Source of the DNA: Gemmata massiliana
GTDB lineage: Bacteria > Planctomycetota > Planctomycetia > Gemmatales > Gemmataceae
Reading direction: 5' to 3'
NCBI GenBank assembly: GCA_000531095.1
Contig: HG799463.1
Location: 708,132 to 772,131, forward strand
Length of the DNA: 64,000 nucleotides
The notes under the pieces were generated by a model that saw only the letters and a program-made list of their open reading frames with translations, did not search any database and was not told the origin of the DNA. The position numbers were made by a program, and so were the translations under genes. Within the stretch, counting starts at the first letter, position 1. Each line of letters starts with the position of its first letter. Below are positions 26,022-35,408 of the stretch, piece by piece.

Positions 26022-27737
26022 CTAATAACTGAATCGGAACTCGGGCGCGGTCACGAGCGCCCAGAGCACTTGTCGGTACGCCTCGGGTTCGCGCCCCTTG
26101 CGCTTCTCGACGTAGCTAACGAGCGCCGTGGTTTCGGATTCGGTAGCGGGGCGCCCGTAAGTGGTCCGCACGAGGAACTCGACCGCTTCCTTCGGTTCCT
26201 TCATCTGCTTCACGCGCCCGAGCGTAGTACCCGGCGCGTCCGTGAGGAACTCCCTCATCAGCCGGTCGCCGTTGCTGAAGAGGAGCGCTTCGCTGACGCC
26301 GATCTGGAAGTTGTCGGTCGGCTGTGCGAGTTGCGCGGCAAGCCCGCGTGCGGAGGACTCGATCTGTTCCATCCGCTTCTCGAATTCATCGGGCTTCAGT
26401 TTGTCGAACGTCGCGGGGTCTGTGGCCGCGATCTTCAAGGACGTGGCGAGTTGCAGCGGCGTCATCGGTTTGAGGCGCGCGACCGCGAACATCTTGCTCG
26501 GCGGCGCGGCCTCGGACGCCTCGAAGCGGCTGCTGCGCGAATACGCCCGGCTCATCACGATCCCGCGCACCAAGCGTTTGATGTCGTAGCCGTTGACGGC
26601 GGTGTCCCGGGCGAGCCACGCGAGCAGTTCCGGGTGACTCGGGGAGTTCTCGCTGTGCATCTGGTCGAGCGGGCTCACCAGCCCTGTGCCGAGGAACCGG
26701 TGCCACAGGCGGTTACTGAGCGAGCGGGCGAAAAAGTCCGCGTTCTCCCCTTTGAGGGCGACTTCAACGAGCTTGGCCCGCGCGCTGAACTTCGGCGCCG
26801 GCGGCGGGGCCTTCGCGGTCCGGGCTTTGTCGAGCGCGTCCTTCTCGGCCTTCTGATCTGCGGCGCTCGGTTCTTTCGCGTTCGCGTCTTCGATGGTCGC
26901 GCCCGTGAGGAACATCATTTTCGCAGTGCGTTCCGGGCCTTTGGTCGGCTTGTACTTCACGGTGCCGTACCCGCGCTCACCGAGAAACCCGCCGTTGTCG
27001 AAGGTCCGCGCGAGGAACGCCTTCATCCCGTAAAAGTGATCCTGGGTCCAATCTTCGACGTGCGGGTGGTTGTGGCACTGGGCGCAACTCACGTTCACCC
27101 CGAAGAACGCGACACTCACGTCGGCCGTGAGCTTGTCGGCATCGGCGAGGCGGCCGCGCAAGAACTCCGCAGCGCCCTTTAGTTTGGGGTCGGACTCGTC
27201 GGGCAGCATCACCTCGCGGAAGATCCGGTCCCAGGGTTTGTTCTCTTTCAGCGCATCAGCAAGGTACGCGCGAAGTGCTCCGCCGCGGCGCTCGCCGTCG
27301 GGGTTCAGCATGACGTCGAAGAGGGCCGCCTGGTGCCGGACGAACCCCGGCGACGCGATCAGTCGGTCGACCAGTTTCGCGCGCTTGTCCGGGTCGGTAG
27401 ACTTGACGTAGGCTTCCACCTCGCCCGTCGTCGGGATGCGCCCCACGAGGTCGAGCGTGAGCCGGCGAACCACGGTCGCGTCGTCGGCCTGCTCCGCGGT
27501 CGCGATACCGGCTTCGGCGATCGCGGCGTCCACGAACTGGTCAATGACTCGCTCAATGGGGAGCAATCCGGACGCGACGAGCGCGCGAGGAGCGGGAACG
27601 TGAACCGGTTCAACGGCACGCGGAGCGGGGATAGGAGACGGTTCAACGGTTCGCGGTGCCGGTGCACGGTCCGCCGCATTGGTCGCTACGGGTACGAGCA
27701 CACAAACGGCTGCGAGCAGCAGCAAACGGAGCCGCAT
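26022..27737 (-). CDS. DUF1549 / DUF1553 domain-containing protein
   Basis: A 571-residue exported protein. The ATG at 27735-27737 has AGGAG at 27746-27750 and starts a signal peptide (MRLRLLLLAAVCVLVPVATN). A proline-rich linker with PAPRxVEP repeats follows (about 25-55). Then come DUF1549 (VVRRLTLDLVGRIPTTGEVEAY) and a heme-type CAQCH motif near residue 215, and DUF1553 (SNRLWHRFLGTGLVSPLDQM...). It probably works with the DUF1501 partner downstream in the periplasm. The frame extends upstream, but that part is not protein-like. Confidence 0.95.
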   Translation of the reverse strand: MRLRLLLLAAVCVLVPVATNAADRAPAPRTVEPSPIPAPRAVEPVHVPAPRALVASGLLPIERVIDQFVDAAIAEAGIATAEQADDATVVRRLTLDLVGRIPTTGEVEAYVKSTDPDKRAKLVDRLIASPGFVRHQAALFDVMLNPDGERRGGALRAYLADALKENKPWDRIFREVMLPDESDPKLKGAAEFLRGRLADADKLTADVSVAFFGVNVSCAQCHNHPHVEDWTQDHFYGMKAFLARTFDNGGFLGERGYGTVKYKPTKGPERTAKMMFLTGATIEDANAKEPSAADQKAEKDALDKARTAKAPPPAPKFSARAKLVEVALKGENADFFARSLSNRLWHRFLGTGLVSPLDQMHSENSPSHPELLAWLARDTAVNGYDIKRLVRGIVMSRAYSRSSRFEASEAAPPSKMFAVARLKPMTPLQLATSLKIAATDPATFDKLKPDEFEKRMEQIESSARGLAAQLAQPTDNFQIGVSEALLFSNGDRLMREFLTDAPGTTLGRVKQMKEPKEAVEFLVRTTYGRPATESETTALVSYVEKRKGREPEAYRQVLWALVTAPEFRFSY

Positions 27738-27905
27738 GAAGGGTGCTCCTGGTGGGGTAGGATGTCGGGGCGCGGCGGGATCTTTCGGCGGGTAGGTCTT
27801 ACGCAAGTATAACATCGGCCAGTAACAACGCCAGCGCAAACCCGTAGTGCCCGAAACGGGATCGCTCTGAGCACGGTCTCTTTGTGTCGGAACACGTTTC
27901 TCATC

Positions 27906-29438
27906 ATGCTGAACGTTCACCTTCGGATCACCGACGCGACCACACACCGCCCGGTTCCCGTCCGCGTGCGCATCACCGGACCGGACGGCACGCCCTACGC
28001 GCCATTGGGCCGACCCGCGGAATTCGCCAGCGGGCGCAGCGAGGACGTGGGCGGGCACCTGAAGCTCGGGCGCGAGCGTTGGTTCTACATTGACGGTGCG
28101 TGCGAAGTACCGCTCCCGGCCGGCGTTCCGCTCCGCGTGCAGGCCGCAAAGGGACCGGAATGGACGCCCCTCGACGCGACCACGACGCTCGGCCCGGGTC
28201 AGATCTCGCTGCGGTTCACCATCGAGCGCTGGGTCGATACGCGCGCCGAAGGCTGGGTAACGTTCGACGCGCGGAGCCATTTCCTCTCTCCGCACGCGGC
28301 ACTACTGGAAGCACAGGCCGAAGATCTAACATCCGCGAACGTGCTCGCGACGCCCCTCCCGGTGCTCGCGCTGGACGCCAACACGTACAGCACCACGCCG
28401 AATCTGCTCGCGTTCAGCGGGCAAGTCCCCGCTCTGGAGCGCGACGGGCACGCGGTCGTGGTGAACACCTTCAACACGCACCCGGTGCTGGGGAAGGTGT
28501 CGCTCCTGAACTCACACCGCCCGGTGTTCCCGCTCACGTTCGGCGGCGAAGACTCGGACGACTGGGGCATCTGCGACTGGTGCGACCAGTGCCACCGCAA
28601 GCGCGGGTTGGTGGTGTGGGTCGATGCGTTCGAGCCGGCCGGCGGGATCACCGGAGGCGAAGCGCTCGTCGCTGCGATTCTGGGGAAGATCGACGCGATC
28701 GAGGTCTGTGCGAAGCCGCGAAAATCGCCTCTGATGCCGTGGGTGTACCGGCTCTGGGACGCGGGGGTGATGGTTCCCCTCGTTGGCGCGAGCGGAAAGG
28801 ACTCGAACACCGTTCCGCTCGGCGCGATGCGGACCTACGCGCGGGCAAGACAGCCCAATCCGAGCGACCCCGCCTCTCGTGAGGGCGAACCCCCGCCGGG
28901 TTCTTACTGCACCCCTCCCCTGAACAGAGAGGGGCTTCGGACAGAAGACAATAGAGAATCTATTGTTTCGGGTCCGGTTCCCCCTTCCTTTCTAGGGAAG
29001 GGGGGCGGGGGGTTAGGTTCTTCCTGGCTCGACGCTGTTCGCACGGGGAGCACGTTCGTCACCGCGGGTCCGTTGCTCACGCTCACGGTCAAAGGCTCGC
29101 GCGTCAGCGCCACTTCGCGCTCGCCCCTCGGTACGCAACGAGTGGAAATCGTCGCAAACGGCGAGGTCGTGGCGTCGGGTGAACACGCAGAAGCGACTAT
29201 CAGCGCCCCCGGGTGGGTCACAGCGCGTGCGGCGGGGAGCGCGGGTTTCGCGCACACGTCGCCGGTAGTTGTGGGTTCACCGAGCCGGAAGCCGGACGCG
29301 GTCGCGGCGCTGAAGGGGTTGATCGAACAGACCCAAGAATGGATCGAGACTCAAGGCCGCTTCGTGTATCCCAAGCGGAAACAGGCACTGCTCGACCGGT
29401 GCGCGGAGGCGGCGCAAAAATTGGGGGCGGGCACGTGA
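27906..29438 (+). CDS. CehA/McbA-like metallohydrolase-type protein with inserted repeat
   Basis: A 510-residue protein starting at the ATG at 27906 (a TTG eight codons earlier is possible). Residues 1-110 are a beta-sandwich; the following region resembles the CehA/McbA (PHP-like) metallohydrolase group, with DARSHFLSPH, NTFNTHPVLG, WVDAFEP and VGASGKDSN. Some usual metal ligands are not obvious, so catalytic activity is uncertain. Residues about 326-373 are encoded by an interspersed repeat (see 28884-29026) inserted in frame. Its stop overlaps the start of the K+ channel gene (GTGA). Confidence 0.75.
   Translation: MLNVHLRITDATTHRPVPVRVRITGPDGTPYAPLGRPAEFASGRSEDVGGHLKLGRERWFYIDGACEVPLPAGVPLRVQAAKGPEWTPLDATTTLGPGQISLRFTIERWVDTRAEGWVTFDARSHFLSPHAALLEAQAEDLTSANVLATPLPVLALDANTYSTTPNLLAFSGQVPALERDGHAVVVNTFNTHPVLGKVSLLNSHRPVFPLTFGGEDSDDWGICDWCDQCHRKRGLVVWVDAFEPAGGITGGEALVAAILGKIDAIEVCAKPRKSPLMPWVYRLWDAGVMVPLVGASGKDSNTVPLGAMRTYARARQPNPSDPASREGEPPPGSYCTPPLNREGLRTEDNRESIVSGPVPPSFLGKGGGGLGSSWLDAVRTGSTFVTAGPLLTLTVKGSRVSATSRSPLGTQRVEIVANGEVVASGEHAEATISAPGWVTARAAGSAGFAHTSPVVVGSPSRKPDAVAALKGLIEQTQEWIETQGRFVYPKRKQALLDRCAEAAQKLGAGT
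28884..29026. repeat. MITE-like palindromic repeat inserted in a coding region
   Basis: About 143 bp. Outer arms AACCCCCGCC (28888-28897) and GGCGGGGGGTT (29005-29015) are inverted. Inside are ACCCCTCCCC/GAGGGG, the palindrome ACAATAGAGAATCTATTGT (28948-28966), and CCCCCTTCC...GGAAGGGGG. Its codons read as low-complexity sequence with no resemblance to the host protein. It keeps the frame open. Confidence 0.75.
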
Positions 29439-30517
29439 CGCGGTGGCGGCGATTCGCGGCGCACCTGCGGTACCGGGGGCGCCAGCTCTACCGGTGGGTC
29501 CACAGCCACGTCCCGCGCCGGGTGTGGCTCGCGGTCGTCACACCGGGGCTCCTGCTCGCTACGGGTACGGTCGGGTACCGGTGGATCGAGGGCGACCCGT
29601 GGACGTACTTCGACGGCTTCTACATGACGGCCATCACGCTCACCACCATCGGGTACGGTGAGACGCACCCGCTGTCGAACTACGGCCGGGTGTTCACAGT
29701 GGTGCTCGCGTACAGCGGCATTTTCACGCTCGCGTACTTCGCGTCCGAACTGGTCCGCTCGGTCGTCACGGGCGAACTGCGGCAGGTGATCGGGAGGCAA
29801 TGGGTGGACGACCAACTCGCGACGCTCTCGGGGCACCTCATCGTGTGCGGGTACGGCCGGATGGGGCGGATCGTGTGCGCGGAGCTGGAGCGCCAGAAGC
29901 GCCGGTTCGTGTTCGTCGAGAAGGCCCCCGACGCGCTCAAAGACGCCCCGTACCACTACGGGCTTTCGCTGGTCGGTGATGCGACGGCGGACGAGCTGCT
30001 CCGGAAAGCGGGGGTGGAGCGCGCCCGGGCACTCATCAGCGTGGTCGGTTCGGATTCGGACAATCTCTACATCACGCTCAGCGCCCGGCTCCTGAACCCG
30101 AAACTGTTGATCGTGGCACGGGCCGAAGAAGAGGACGCCGAATCGAAGCTCCGGAAGGTCGGGGCGAACAAGGTGATCTCGCCGTACCTCGCGGGGGCGC
30201 ACCGGGCCGTACAAGCGGCCCTGCGCCCCACCGTCCTGCACTTCATGGAAATGGCCGCCCGGCCCGAACTCCTGGATTTACAGATCGAGGAGATCCGCGT
30301 GGCGCCCGGCAGCCCGCTGGCGGGGCGGGCGCTCCACCAGGCACAGATCCGGGAGAGCCTCGACGTCGTGGTGGTCGGGGTGATGCGGCCCGGGGGCGAG
30401 TTGCTCTACAACCCGAAGCCGGAGCTGGTCCTGGAACCCGAAACGGTGCTGATCGCCCTGGGCCAGCGCCGGCAACTGGACCGGCTCGAAGCCCTGGCCG
30501 GCGCGGACCGGCCGTGA
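29435..30517 (+). CDS. Potassium channel with RCK domains
   Basis: A 360-residue two-TM potassium channel. Helix 1 lies at about 32-48 (WLAVVTPGLLLATGTVGY), the pore and filter are ITLTTIGYGE near 74, and helix 2 follows (VVLAYSGIFTLAYFASELV). RCK-N (TrkA-N) begins with HLIVCGYGRMGRIVCAEL, a Rossmann nucleotide site, and RCK-C closes the protein (IRVAPGSPLAGRALHQAQI). The GTG at 29435 overlaps the upstream stop as GTGA. It should conduct K+ under nucleotide control at the inner membrane. Confidence 0.95.
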   Translation: MTRWRRFAAHLRYRGRQLYRWVHSHVPRRVWLAVVTPGLLLATGTVGYRWIEGDPWTYFDGFYMTAITLTTIGYGETHPLSNYGRVFTVVLAYSGIFTLAYFASELVRSVVTGELRQVIGRQWVDDQLATLSGHLIVCGYGRMGRIVCAELERQKRRFVFVEKAPDALKDAPYHYGLSLVGDATADELLRKAGVERARALISVVGSDSDNLYITLSARLLNPKLLIVARAEEEDAESKLRKVGANKVISPYLAGAHRAVQAALRPTVLHFMEMAARPELLDLQIEEIRVAPGSPLAGRALHQAQIRESLDVVVVGVMRPGGELLYNPKPELVLEPETVLIALGQRRQLDRLEALAGADRP

Positions 30518-30695
30518 CGGTCCGCCGAACCAAAGCGCCGGCAACAATTTGACCTTCCAAGCGCCGGCGGTTTGAGTTAGTTTTTGCACGAAGGTAATTA
30601 CGCTTGAATGGACCCGAGGCGCGGTTTCCTCGGGGCGACCTCCTATAATCCGCGGAAGTTCTTGTTGGCGATCGTTCTCACGCCCAGAGCAGCCG

Positions 30696-32690
30696 ATGCC
30701 CGATTCGCCCGCTCCCACCGTTCCCCCCGACGACGCCGGCGCAGGAGCCGCGCGCCAGCTCCGGCTCGCACACCAGAAACTTACCGCTCATGCCGAAAAC
30801 ACTCCGCTGATCGTGATCGAGTGGGACCGGGACACCCGCGTCTCCCGGTGGAACGCCCAGGCCGAGCGCGTGTTCGGCTGGGCCGCCGCCGAAGTGCTCG
30901 GCAAGGGGCTGCTCGAATGGAAGTTCGTCCACGAGGACAACCGCGATTTGGCCCGCCAAATCACGAGCGACCGGCAAGCGGGTAGCGCGGCCCGGCGCGT
31001 GGTCGTTACGCCGAACTACACGAAGGGGGGCGGGCTCGTCTGGTGCGAGTGGTACACCTCCGTAATGTTCGACGACGCGGGGCACCTGGTTTCCACGCTG
31101 TCCCTGGCACTGGACGTGACCCCGTACCGGGCCACGGCCGAGGAGTTGGAGCACAGTCGCGCCCGGCTCCGGGCGGCGCTCGACGGGGCGAAGATGCTCG
31201 CCTGGGACATGGACCTCGTCGCGAACACGTGGGAAACCACGATCGACATCTCCGACTTCTACGGCGCCCCCCGCGGGCCGGACTACTCGAACCCCGAACT
31301 CGCGCTCAACGCGGTCCACCCGGACGACGTGTCCCTGGTAACGGCCGGGCGCCAGCGGGCGATCGAGACCGGCGAGCCGATGCGGTACGAGTTCCGCGGG
31401 CGCGCCCCGACCGCGGACGGCTTCCCGCGGTGGTTCTCGACCCGCGGACAAGTGCTCCGCGACACCACGGGGAGAGCGGCCCGGATCATCGCCGTGACCT
31501 CCGACATCACGGAGTTCAAGCGCGGAGAGGAGCAGCGCGAGGCGCTCAACCGGCAGCTCCGCGACGCGGCGAAGTGGGAGAGCCTGGGGGTGCTCGCGGG
31601 GGGCGTGGCGCACGACTTCAACAACATCCTCACCGTCGTGCTCGGGAGCGCGAACCTGGCCCGGCGCGGGCTGCCCGCCAACTCGTCCGCCGCGGCGTAC
31701 CTGGACCAGATCGAGCAATCGTGCCGGCGCGCGGCCGAGGTGTGCCGGCAGATGCTCGCATACGCCGGGCGGAACCTCGGGGGCGCCGCGCGCATCGACC
31801 TCACGCCCCTGGTCCGCGAGTCCGCGCCGCTCCTGGCGGGACCGGCCGCGCCGCACAACGTGCGGTACGAACTCGCGCACGACCTCCCGCTGACGCACGC
31901 CGACTCCGCCCAGGTCCGGCAGGTGCTGGTGAACCTCGTCACGAACGCGGCCGAAGCGCTCGCGGGCGCCTCTGGCGAGATCGTGGTGCGCACCTACCCC
32001 GCCGAGGTACCGGCCGGGGTGCCGGACGGCACGTTCCACCTCGCCCCGCCGCCGGGACGGTATGCGTGCCTCGCGGTCGGCGACACCGGTCCCGGCGTGT
32101 CGGCCGAGGTGCGCGGCCGGATGTTCGACCCGTTCTACTCGACCAAGTTCACCGGGCGCGGGCTGGGCCTGGCGGCCGTACTCGGGATCGTCCGCGCCCA
32201 CAAGGGGGGCATCCGCGTCGAGAGCGCGCCGGGCGTGGGCACCACCGTGACCATGTACTGGCCGGGACCGGTCGAGCAGGTCGCGTCCGTTCCTGCTGCC
32301 AACCCGAGTTCCTCGCGCACCACGAACGCGGCTTTAGTGATTGACGACGAAATGTTCGTCCGTGAAGTCACGGCCTCGACGCTGGAAGAGCTGGGCTTCA
32401 CCGCAATTTTGGCCGCGGACGGCGCGTCCGGGGTCGAGCAGTTCCACCGCAACCGCGACGCGATCAAGGTGGCCGTCATTGACGTGATGATGCCGGGGGT
32501 CACCGGCGATCAGGTGCTCAAGACGCTCCGGCTATTCGCGCCCCAATTGCCCGCGATCCTCGTGAGCGGGTTCACGGACAAGCGCATCGTCACGGCCGAT
32601 TTCGGCGCCCACACCGAGTTCCTTCAGAAGCCGTTCCACCCCGAAGACCTGATGAACATCGTGCGGCGCCTGACGGAAGAGAAGGGGTGA
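30696..32690 (+). CDS. Hybrid sensor histidine kinase / response regulator
   Basis: A 664-residue cytoplasmic hybrid kinase with no membrane helix. Two PAS domains (about 25-145 and 150-275) precede a dimerisation helix with the phospho-acceptor His in LAGGVAHDFNNILTVVLG (about 310). The ATPase has LVNLVTNAAEAL (N-box), VGDTGPGVS and GRGLGLAAVLGIV. A C-terminal receiver (about 545-664) has LVIDDEMF, acceptor Asp in VAVIDVMMPG and K in FLQKPF. It senses an unknown, probably soluble signal through PAS. It ends in a strong hairpin shared with the convergent gene. Confidence 0.96.
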   Translation: MPDSPAPTVPPDDAGAGAARQLRLAHQKLTAHAENTPLIVIEWDRDTRVSRWNAQAERVFGWAAAEVLGKGLLEWKFVHEDNRDLARQITSDRQAGSAARRVVVTPNYTKGGGLVWCEWYTSVMFDDAGHLVSTLSLALDVTPYRATAEELEHSRARLRAALDGAKMLAWDMDLVANTWETTIDISDFYGAPRGPDYSNPELALNAVHPDDVSLVTAGRQRAIETGEPMRYEFRGRAPTADGFPRWFSTRGQVLRDTTGRAARIIAVTSDITEFKRGEEQREALNRQLRDAAKWESLGVLAGGVAHDFNNILTVVLGSANLARRGLPANSSAAAYLDQIEQSCRRAAEVCRQMLAYAGRNLGGAARIDLTPLVRESAPLLAGPAAPHNVRYELAHDLPLTHADSAQVRQVLVNLVTNAAEALAGASGEIVVRTYPAEVPAGVPDGTFHLAPPPGRYACLAVGDTGPGVSAEVRGRMFDPFYSTKFTGRGLGLAAVLGIVRAHKGGIRVESAPGVGTTVTMYWPGPVEQVASVPAANPSSSRTTNAALVIDDEMFVREVTASTLEELGFTAILAADGASGVEQFHRNRDAIKVAVIDVMMPGVTGDQVLKTLRLFAPQLPAILVSGFTDKRIVTADFGAHTEFLQKPFHPEDLMNIVRRLTEEKG

Positions 32691-32696
32691 AAAGCT

Positions 32697-32765
32697 CCAC
32701 CCGCTCGTTGACACTCGCGGTTCGCCTTGGTCTTTGGCGAACCGCGAGTGTCAACGAGCGGGTGG
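32697..32765. terminator. 30-bp perfect hairpin between convergent genes
   Basis: Arms 32697-32726 and 32736-32765 are perfectly complementary around the 9-nt loop TTGGTCTTT. It starts 6 nt after the kinase stop and lies 17 nt from the opposing stop. It shares CCACCCGCTCGTT with 22887-22932. Confidence 0.8.
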
Positions 32766-32782
32766 GCTCGTCGCACGTTACC

Positions 32783-33745
32783 TCACTTCTTCAACCCGTC
32801 GGTTGTGAACGTGTCACTCGCAAAGGTCGGATTGAGAACCACGTCGCGGAAGAAGTAGGTGCCGAGCGTGACCCGCGTACCGTCGGGTTCGGTGCGGTAT
32901 TGCTCGGTCCCAACCTGGAGCCACCGCTCGCGGTCGATGTAAATCACGACCTCGGTGAACCCCTCGGCCGCAACAATTTTCGGGTCGGTGGACGCGGTCC
33001 CGCCCAACTCGAACGCATCCAGTTCGGTGCGCGGGCAGATGCGCCGGATCACGTGGCACTCGCGCCCGTCGGCCTTCTCGACCGCCTTCGTACCGAGGTA
33101 CTCGTACTTGAACTCGCCGGCCGTCTGGCGCCCCTTCCAAGCTTCGTGCGTGCGGAGCATGCTGCGGTAAAGCCCCGCGTCGCGGATGCAGTACCGTGAT
33201 TGTGCCTGGGCCACGCTACTGCCCGGGTCGATGGAAGGCCCGAGCTTGAACGCGCGGGCGTCCGGGCGCCAGGTCACGATTTTCTTGTCGGACCCTTCTG
33301 GGACCGGTTTTTCACTGAAGAACGTGCCCCGGACCTCGACCCCGCCAAAAGAGCGGCGGGCACCGGCGCGCCACTTCATCACGACCTCGATCGCGGTCAG
33401 CTTGGTTTGGGCGCCGGGGACGTCGCCACGCACCCACAGGTCGATGACCTCCGCATCGGGCACTTCCGGGTGCTTGGGCTTCCCCTGCACGCGCTCTTGC
33501 TTCTCCAGGGTACAGTGCAGGCCCTGTACCTCGCGCTCGTAGCGCGTGAGGCAGGCGGAGAGCATCTTCACCGGGTCCGCTTTGGCGAGTTCGTCGAACT
33601 CCGGCTGAGTTGGGAGTTCGCCTTCACCGACGTGGACCGGCGCGACCGCCGGCGGGGGGGCGCTGAAGTACCGATCGTAGCCCACGAACCCCGCACCGAT
33701 CAGGAACGCGAGCAGGGCGATCACGACGATGAGTCGGCGGGACAT
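32783..33745 (-). CDS. DUF1571-like exported protein
   Basis: A 320-residue protein with an N-terminal hydrophobic helix (RLIVVIALLAFLIGAGFVGY) that may be an anchor or signal. The ATG at 33743-33745 has AGGAGG at 33753-33758. The rest matches the DUF1571 family in order: LTRYEREVQGLHCTLEKQER, a beta-rich section with VIDLWVRGDVP, and a C-terminal IYIDRERWLQVGTEQY. It resembles LolA/LolB-type barrel proteins. Role unknown; probably periplasmic lipid or envelope related. Confidence 0.8.
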   Translation of the reverse strand: MSRRLIVVIALLAFLIGAGFVGYDRYFSAPPPAVAPVHVGEGELPTQPEFDELAKADPVKMLSACLTRYEREVQGLHCTLEKQERVQGKPKHPEVPDAEVIDLWVRGDVPGAQTKLTAIEVVMKWRAGARRSFGGVEVRGTFFSEKPVPEGSDKKIVTWRPDARAFKLGPSIDPGSSVAQAQSRYCIRDAGLYRSMLRTHEAWKGRQTAGEFKYEYLGTKAVEKADGRECHVIRRICPRTELDAFELGGTASTDPKIVAAEGFTEVVIYIDRERWLQVGTEQYRTEPDGTRVTLGTYFFRDVVLNPTFASDTFTTDGLKK

Positions 33746-33990
33746 CTTCCTTCCTCCTGCGGCAACTGGCGCGTCCCCCGACAGTTTACGTGGGCCGAAG
33801 AACGGGAACAACGCGCGGACCGCGCGCCGGAGAGCGTAAGCCATCTGAAGTGCCCCGGTTACGGAAGTGACGGCGAACTGCGTATTTCCTCTGTTCGACC
33901 GGGACGCGGAGAAACTCCAGTTGAACTTGTGCGGCACCATGACTATTTGGCGCGTGTTTGTGGGGCAGTGCGCGGGGACGAGGGGGCGAG

Positions 33991-35208
33991 ATGCGAAGCC
34001 GCTGGTTGATCGCGTTCAGTATCGTGCTATTCGGTCTCGATTCGGCGAGCGCGCAACCTCAACCGCCACTTCCACCTCCGGTCCCTCCCGCTTCTAACGG
34101 CCCGACCGAACTCCCGCCGCTGCTCCCGCCCCCGCCGCCCGATGCCCCGTTAGCGGAAGTACCCCGCCCGGGGACCGCGCCCGGGATCGATTACGACCAG
34201 GGTTACCTGTACCTGCCAGAAAAAGCACCCGAGCGCCCGCGCCGACCCGAAGAGTGCGGACCGGGCGGGCGGTGGTGGGTCACGCCGTCGTTTGAACTCT
34301 CCTGGGTGCCGTCGGTCCGCCCGCCGGCGAGCGTTCGGTTGCGCCTCTCGGACGGGCTTGGCAACACGGCCCCTGGCCCGGTGATCCCGGTGGCCGGGCG
34401 CTCGGCCGGACAATTCGAGGCGGCATTGGGGTTGGTTCTCGGTCACTGGTTCGACGAGTCGCACACCAACGGCGCGGAAGCGAGCTTCTTCATCCGTAGC
34501 GCCGACAACACGTTCGGCGGCGTCACGCCCGGAATGCTGGTACTGTTCCCAGAGGGACCGTGGCGCGGAACCCCACAAGTGATCGCGTTCCCGGAACCGT
34601 TCGGGGACCGAATCCTGGGCACATTCCCGTCCACGCTTTCGACGTTCTTCACCACGGTGGACGTGAACTACCGGCGCAAGCTGCTCTGCACCGATAACGC
34701 CCGGCTCGACGCACTCGTGGGGTACCGCTTCGCGTACCTGCGGGACGAGTTGTACCTCGGCGAAGTGCCGGACGATAACAGCGACTACAAGCGCAACCGC
34801 GCGGCAGTAGCGAACCCGTTCCACGGCGCGCAGGTCGGCTTAGCGGGCGAGGTCCGCAAAAACGGCTGGTACGCTTCCGGGGCCGCGAAGGTCGCGTTCG
34901 GGGTGGTGACGCCCGAGGTGACCGCGACCGGGCTCTTCGCGGGTGCGGAGGGGCGTGTGGGGTCGCAGTTCACGGCACTGAGAGCACTCACTACGGCCGA
35001 GAAGAATGAGTTCGCGGTGATGCCGGTCCTGAACCTGTCGATCGGCCGCCAAGTGAGCGCACGCACGCGGGTCTTCGCGGGCTACACGTTCCAGTACCTC
35101 AGTCGCGCGGGGCGCTTGGGCGACGCCCTCACCCCCGCCAACAGCGGACTTGTACTCAATGACTTCTGGACGCAGTCGGTCAACTTCGGCTTCGAGTGGC
35201 GCCACTGA
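33991..35208 (+). CDS. BBP7 family outer membrane beta-barrel protein
   Basis: A 405-residue planctomycete BBP7 barrel protein. The signal peptide (RWLIAFSIVLFGLDSASA) is followed by a proline-rich segment of about 40 residues (PLPPPVPPASNGPTELPPLL). The barrel region has WWVTPSFELSWVP, DALVGYRFAYLRDELYL and a last strand SVNFGFEWRH ending in an aromatic-basic tail typical of outer membrane barrels. The ATG at 33991 was taken over an upstream frame start because it begins the signal peptide. Confidence 0.9.
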   Translation: MRSRWLIAFSIVLFGLDSASAQPQPPLPPPVPPASNGPTELPPLLPPPPPDAPLAEVPRPGTAPGIDYDQGYLYLPEKAPERPRRPEECGPGGRWWVTPSFELSWVPSVRPPASVRLRLSDGLGNTAPGPVIPVAGRSAGQFEAALGLVLGHWFDESHTNGAEASFFIRSADNTFGGVTPGMLVLFPEGPWRGTPQVIAFPEPFGDRILGTFPSTLSTFFTTVDVNYRRKLLCTDNARLDALVGYRFAYLRDELYLGEVPDDNSDYKRNRAAVANPFHGAQVGLAGEVRKNGWYASGAAKVAFGVVTPEVTATGLFAGAEGRVGSQFTALRALTTAEKNEFAVMPVLNLSIGRQVSARTRVFAGYTFQYLSRAGRLGDALTPANSGLVLNDFWTQSVNFGFEWRH

Positions 35209-35218
35209 TCCAGAAAAA

Positions 35219-35393
35219 TGCAGAATCGCGGATCACGCAGATCAAAACTAAAACAGAATTTTGGACAGGATCAACAAGATTAACAGGATTGGGACTCCGA
35301 ATCCGGTTGATCCTGTTAATCCTGTCAAATGCTCTTCTGCTTTTGTCTTGATCCGCGCGATCTGCGTTTATCCGCGGCTCTTCTTGAATTTGT
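35219..35393. repeat. Nested interspersed inverted repeats
   Basis: Outer imperfect arms: GCAGAATCGCGGATCACGCA near 35221 and its inverse around 35350-35390. Inner arms: GACAGGATCAACAAGATTAA near 35262 and GATCCTGTTAATCCTGTCAA near 35311. The inner unit belongs to the same family as 9336-9430. They lie between the convergent BBP7 and rpe genes and may stop transcription both ways. Confidence 0.7.
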
Positions 35394-35408
35394 TTTGATC
35401 TCCACCGC

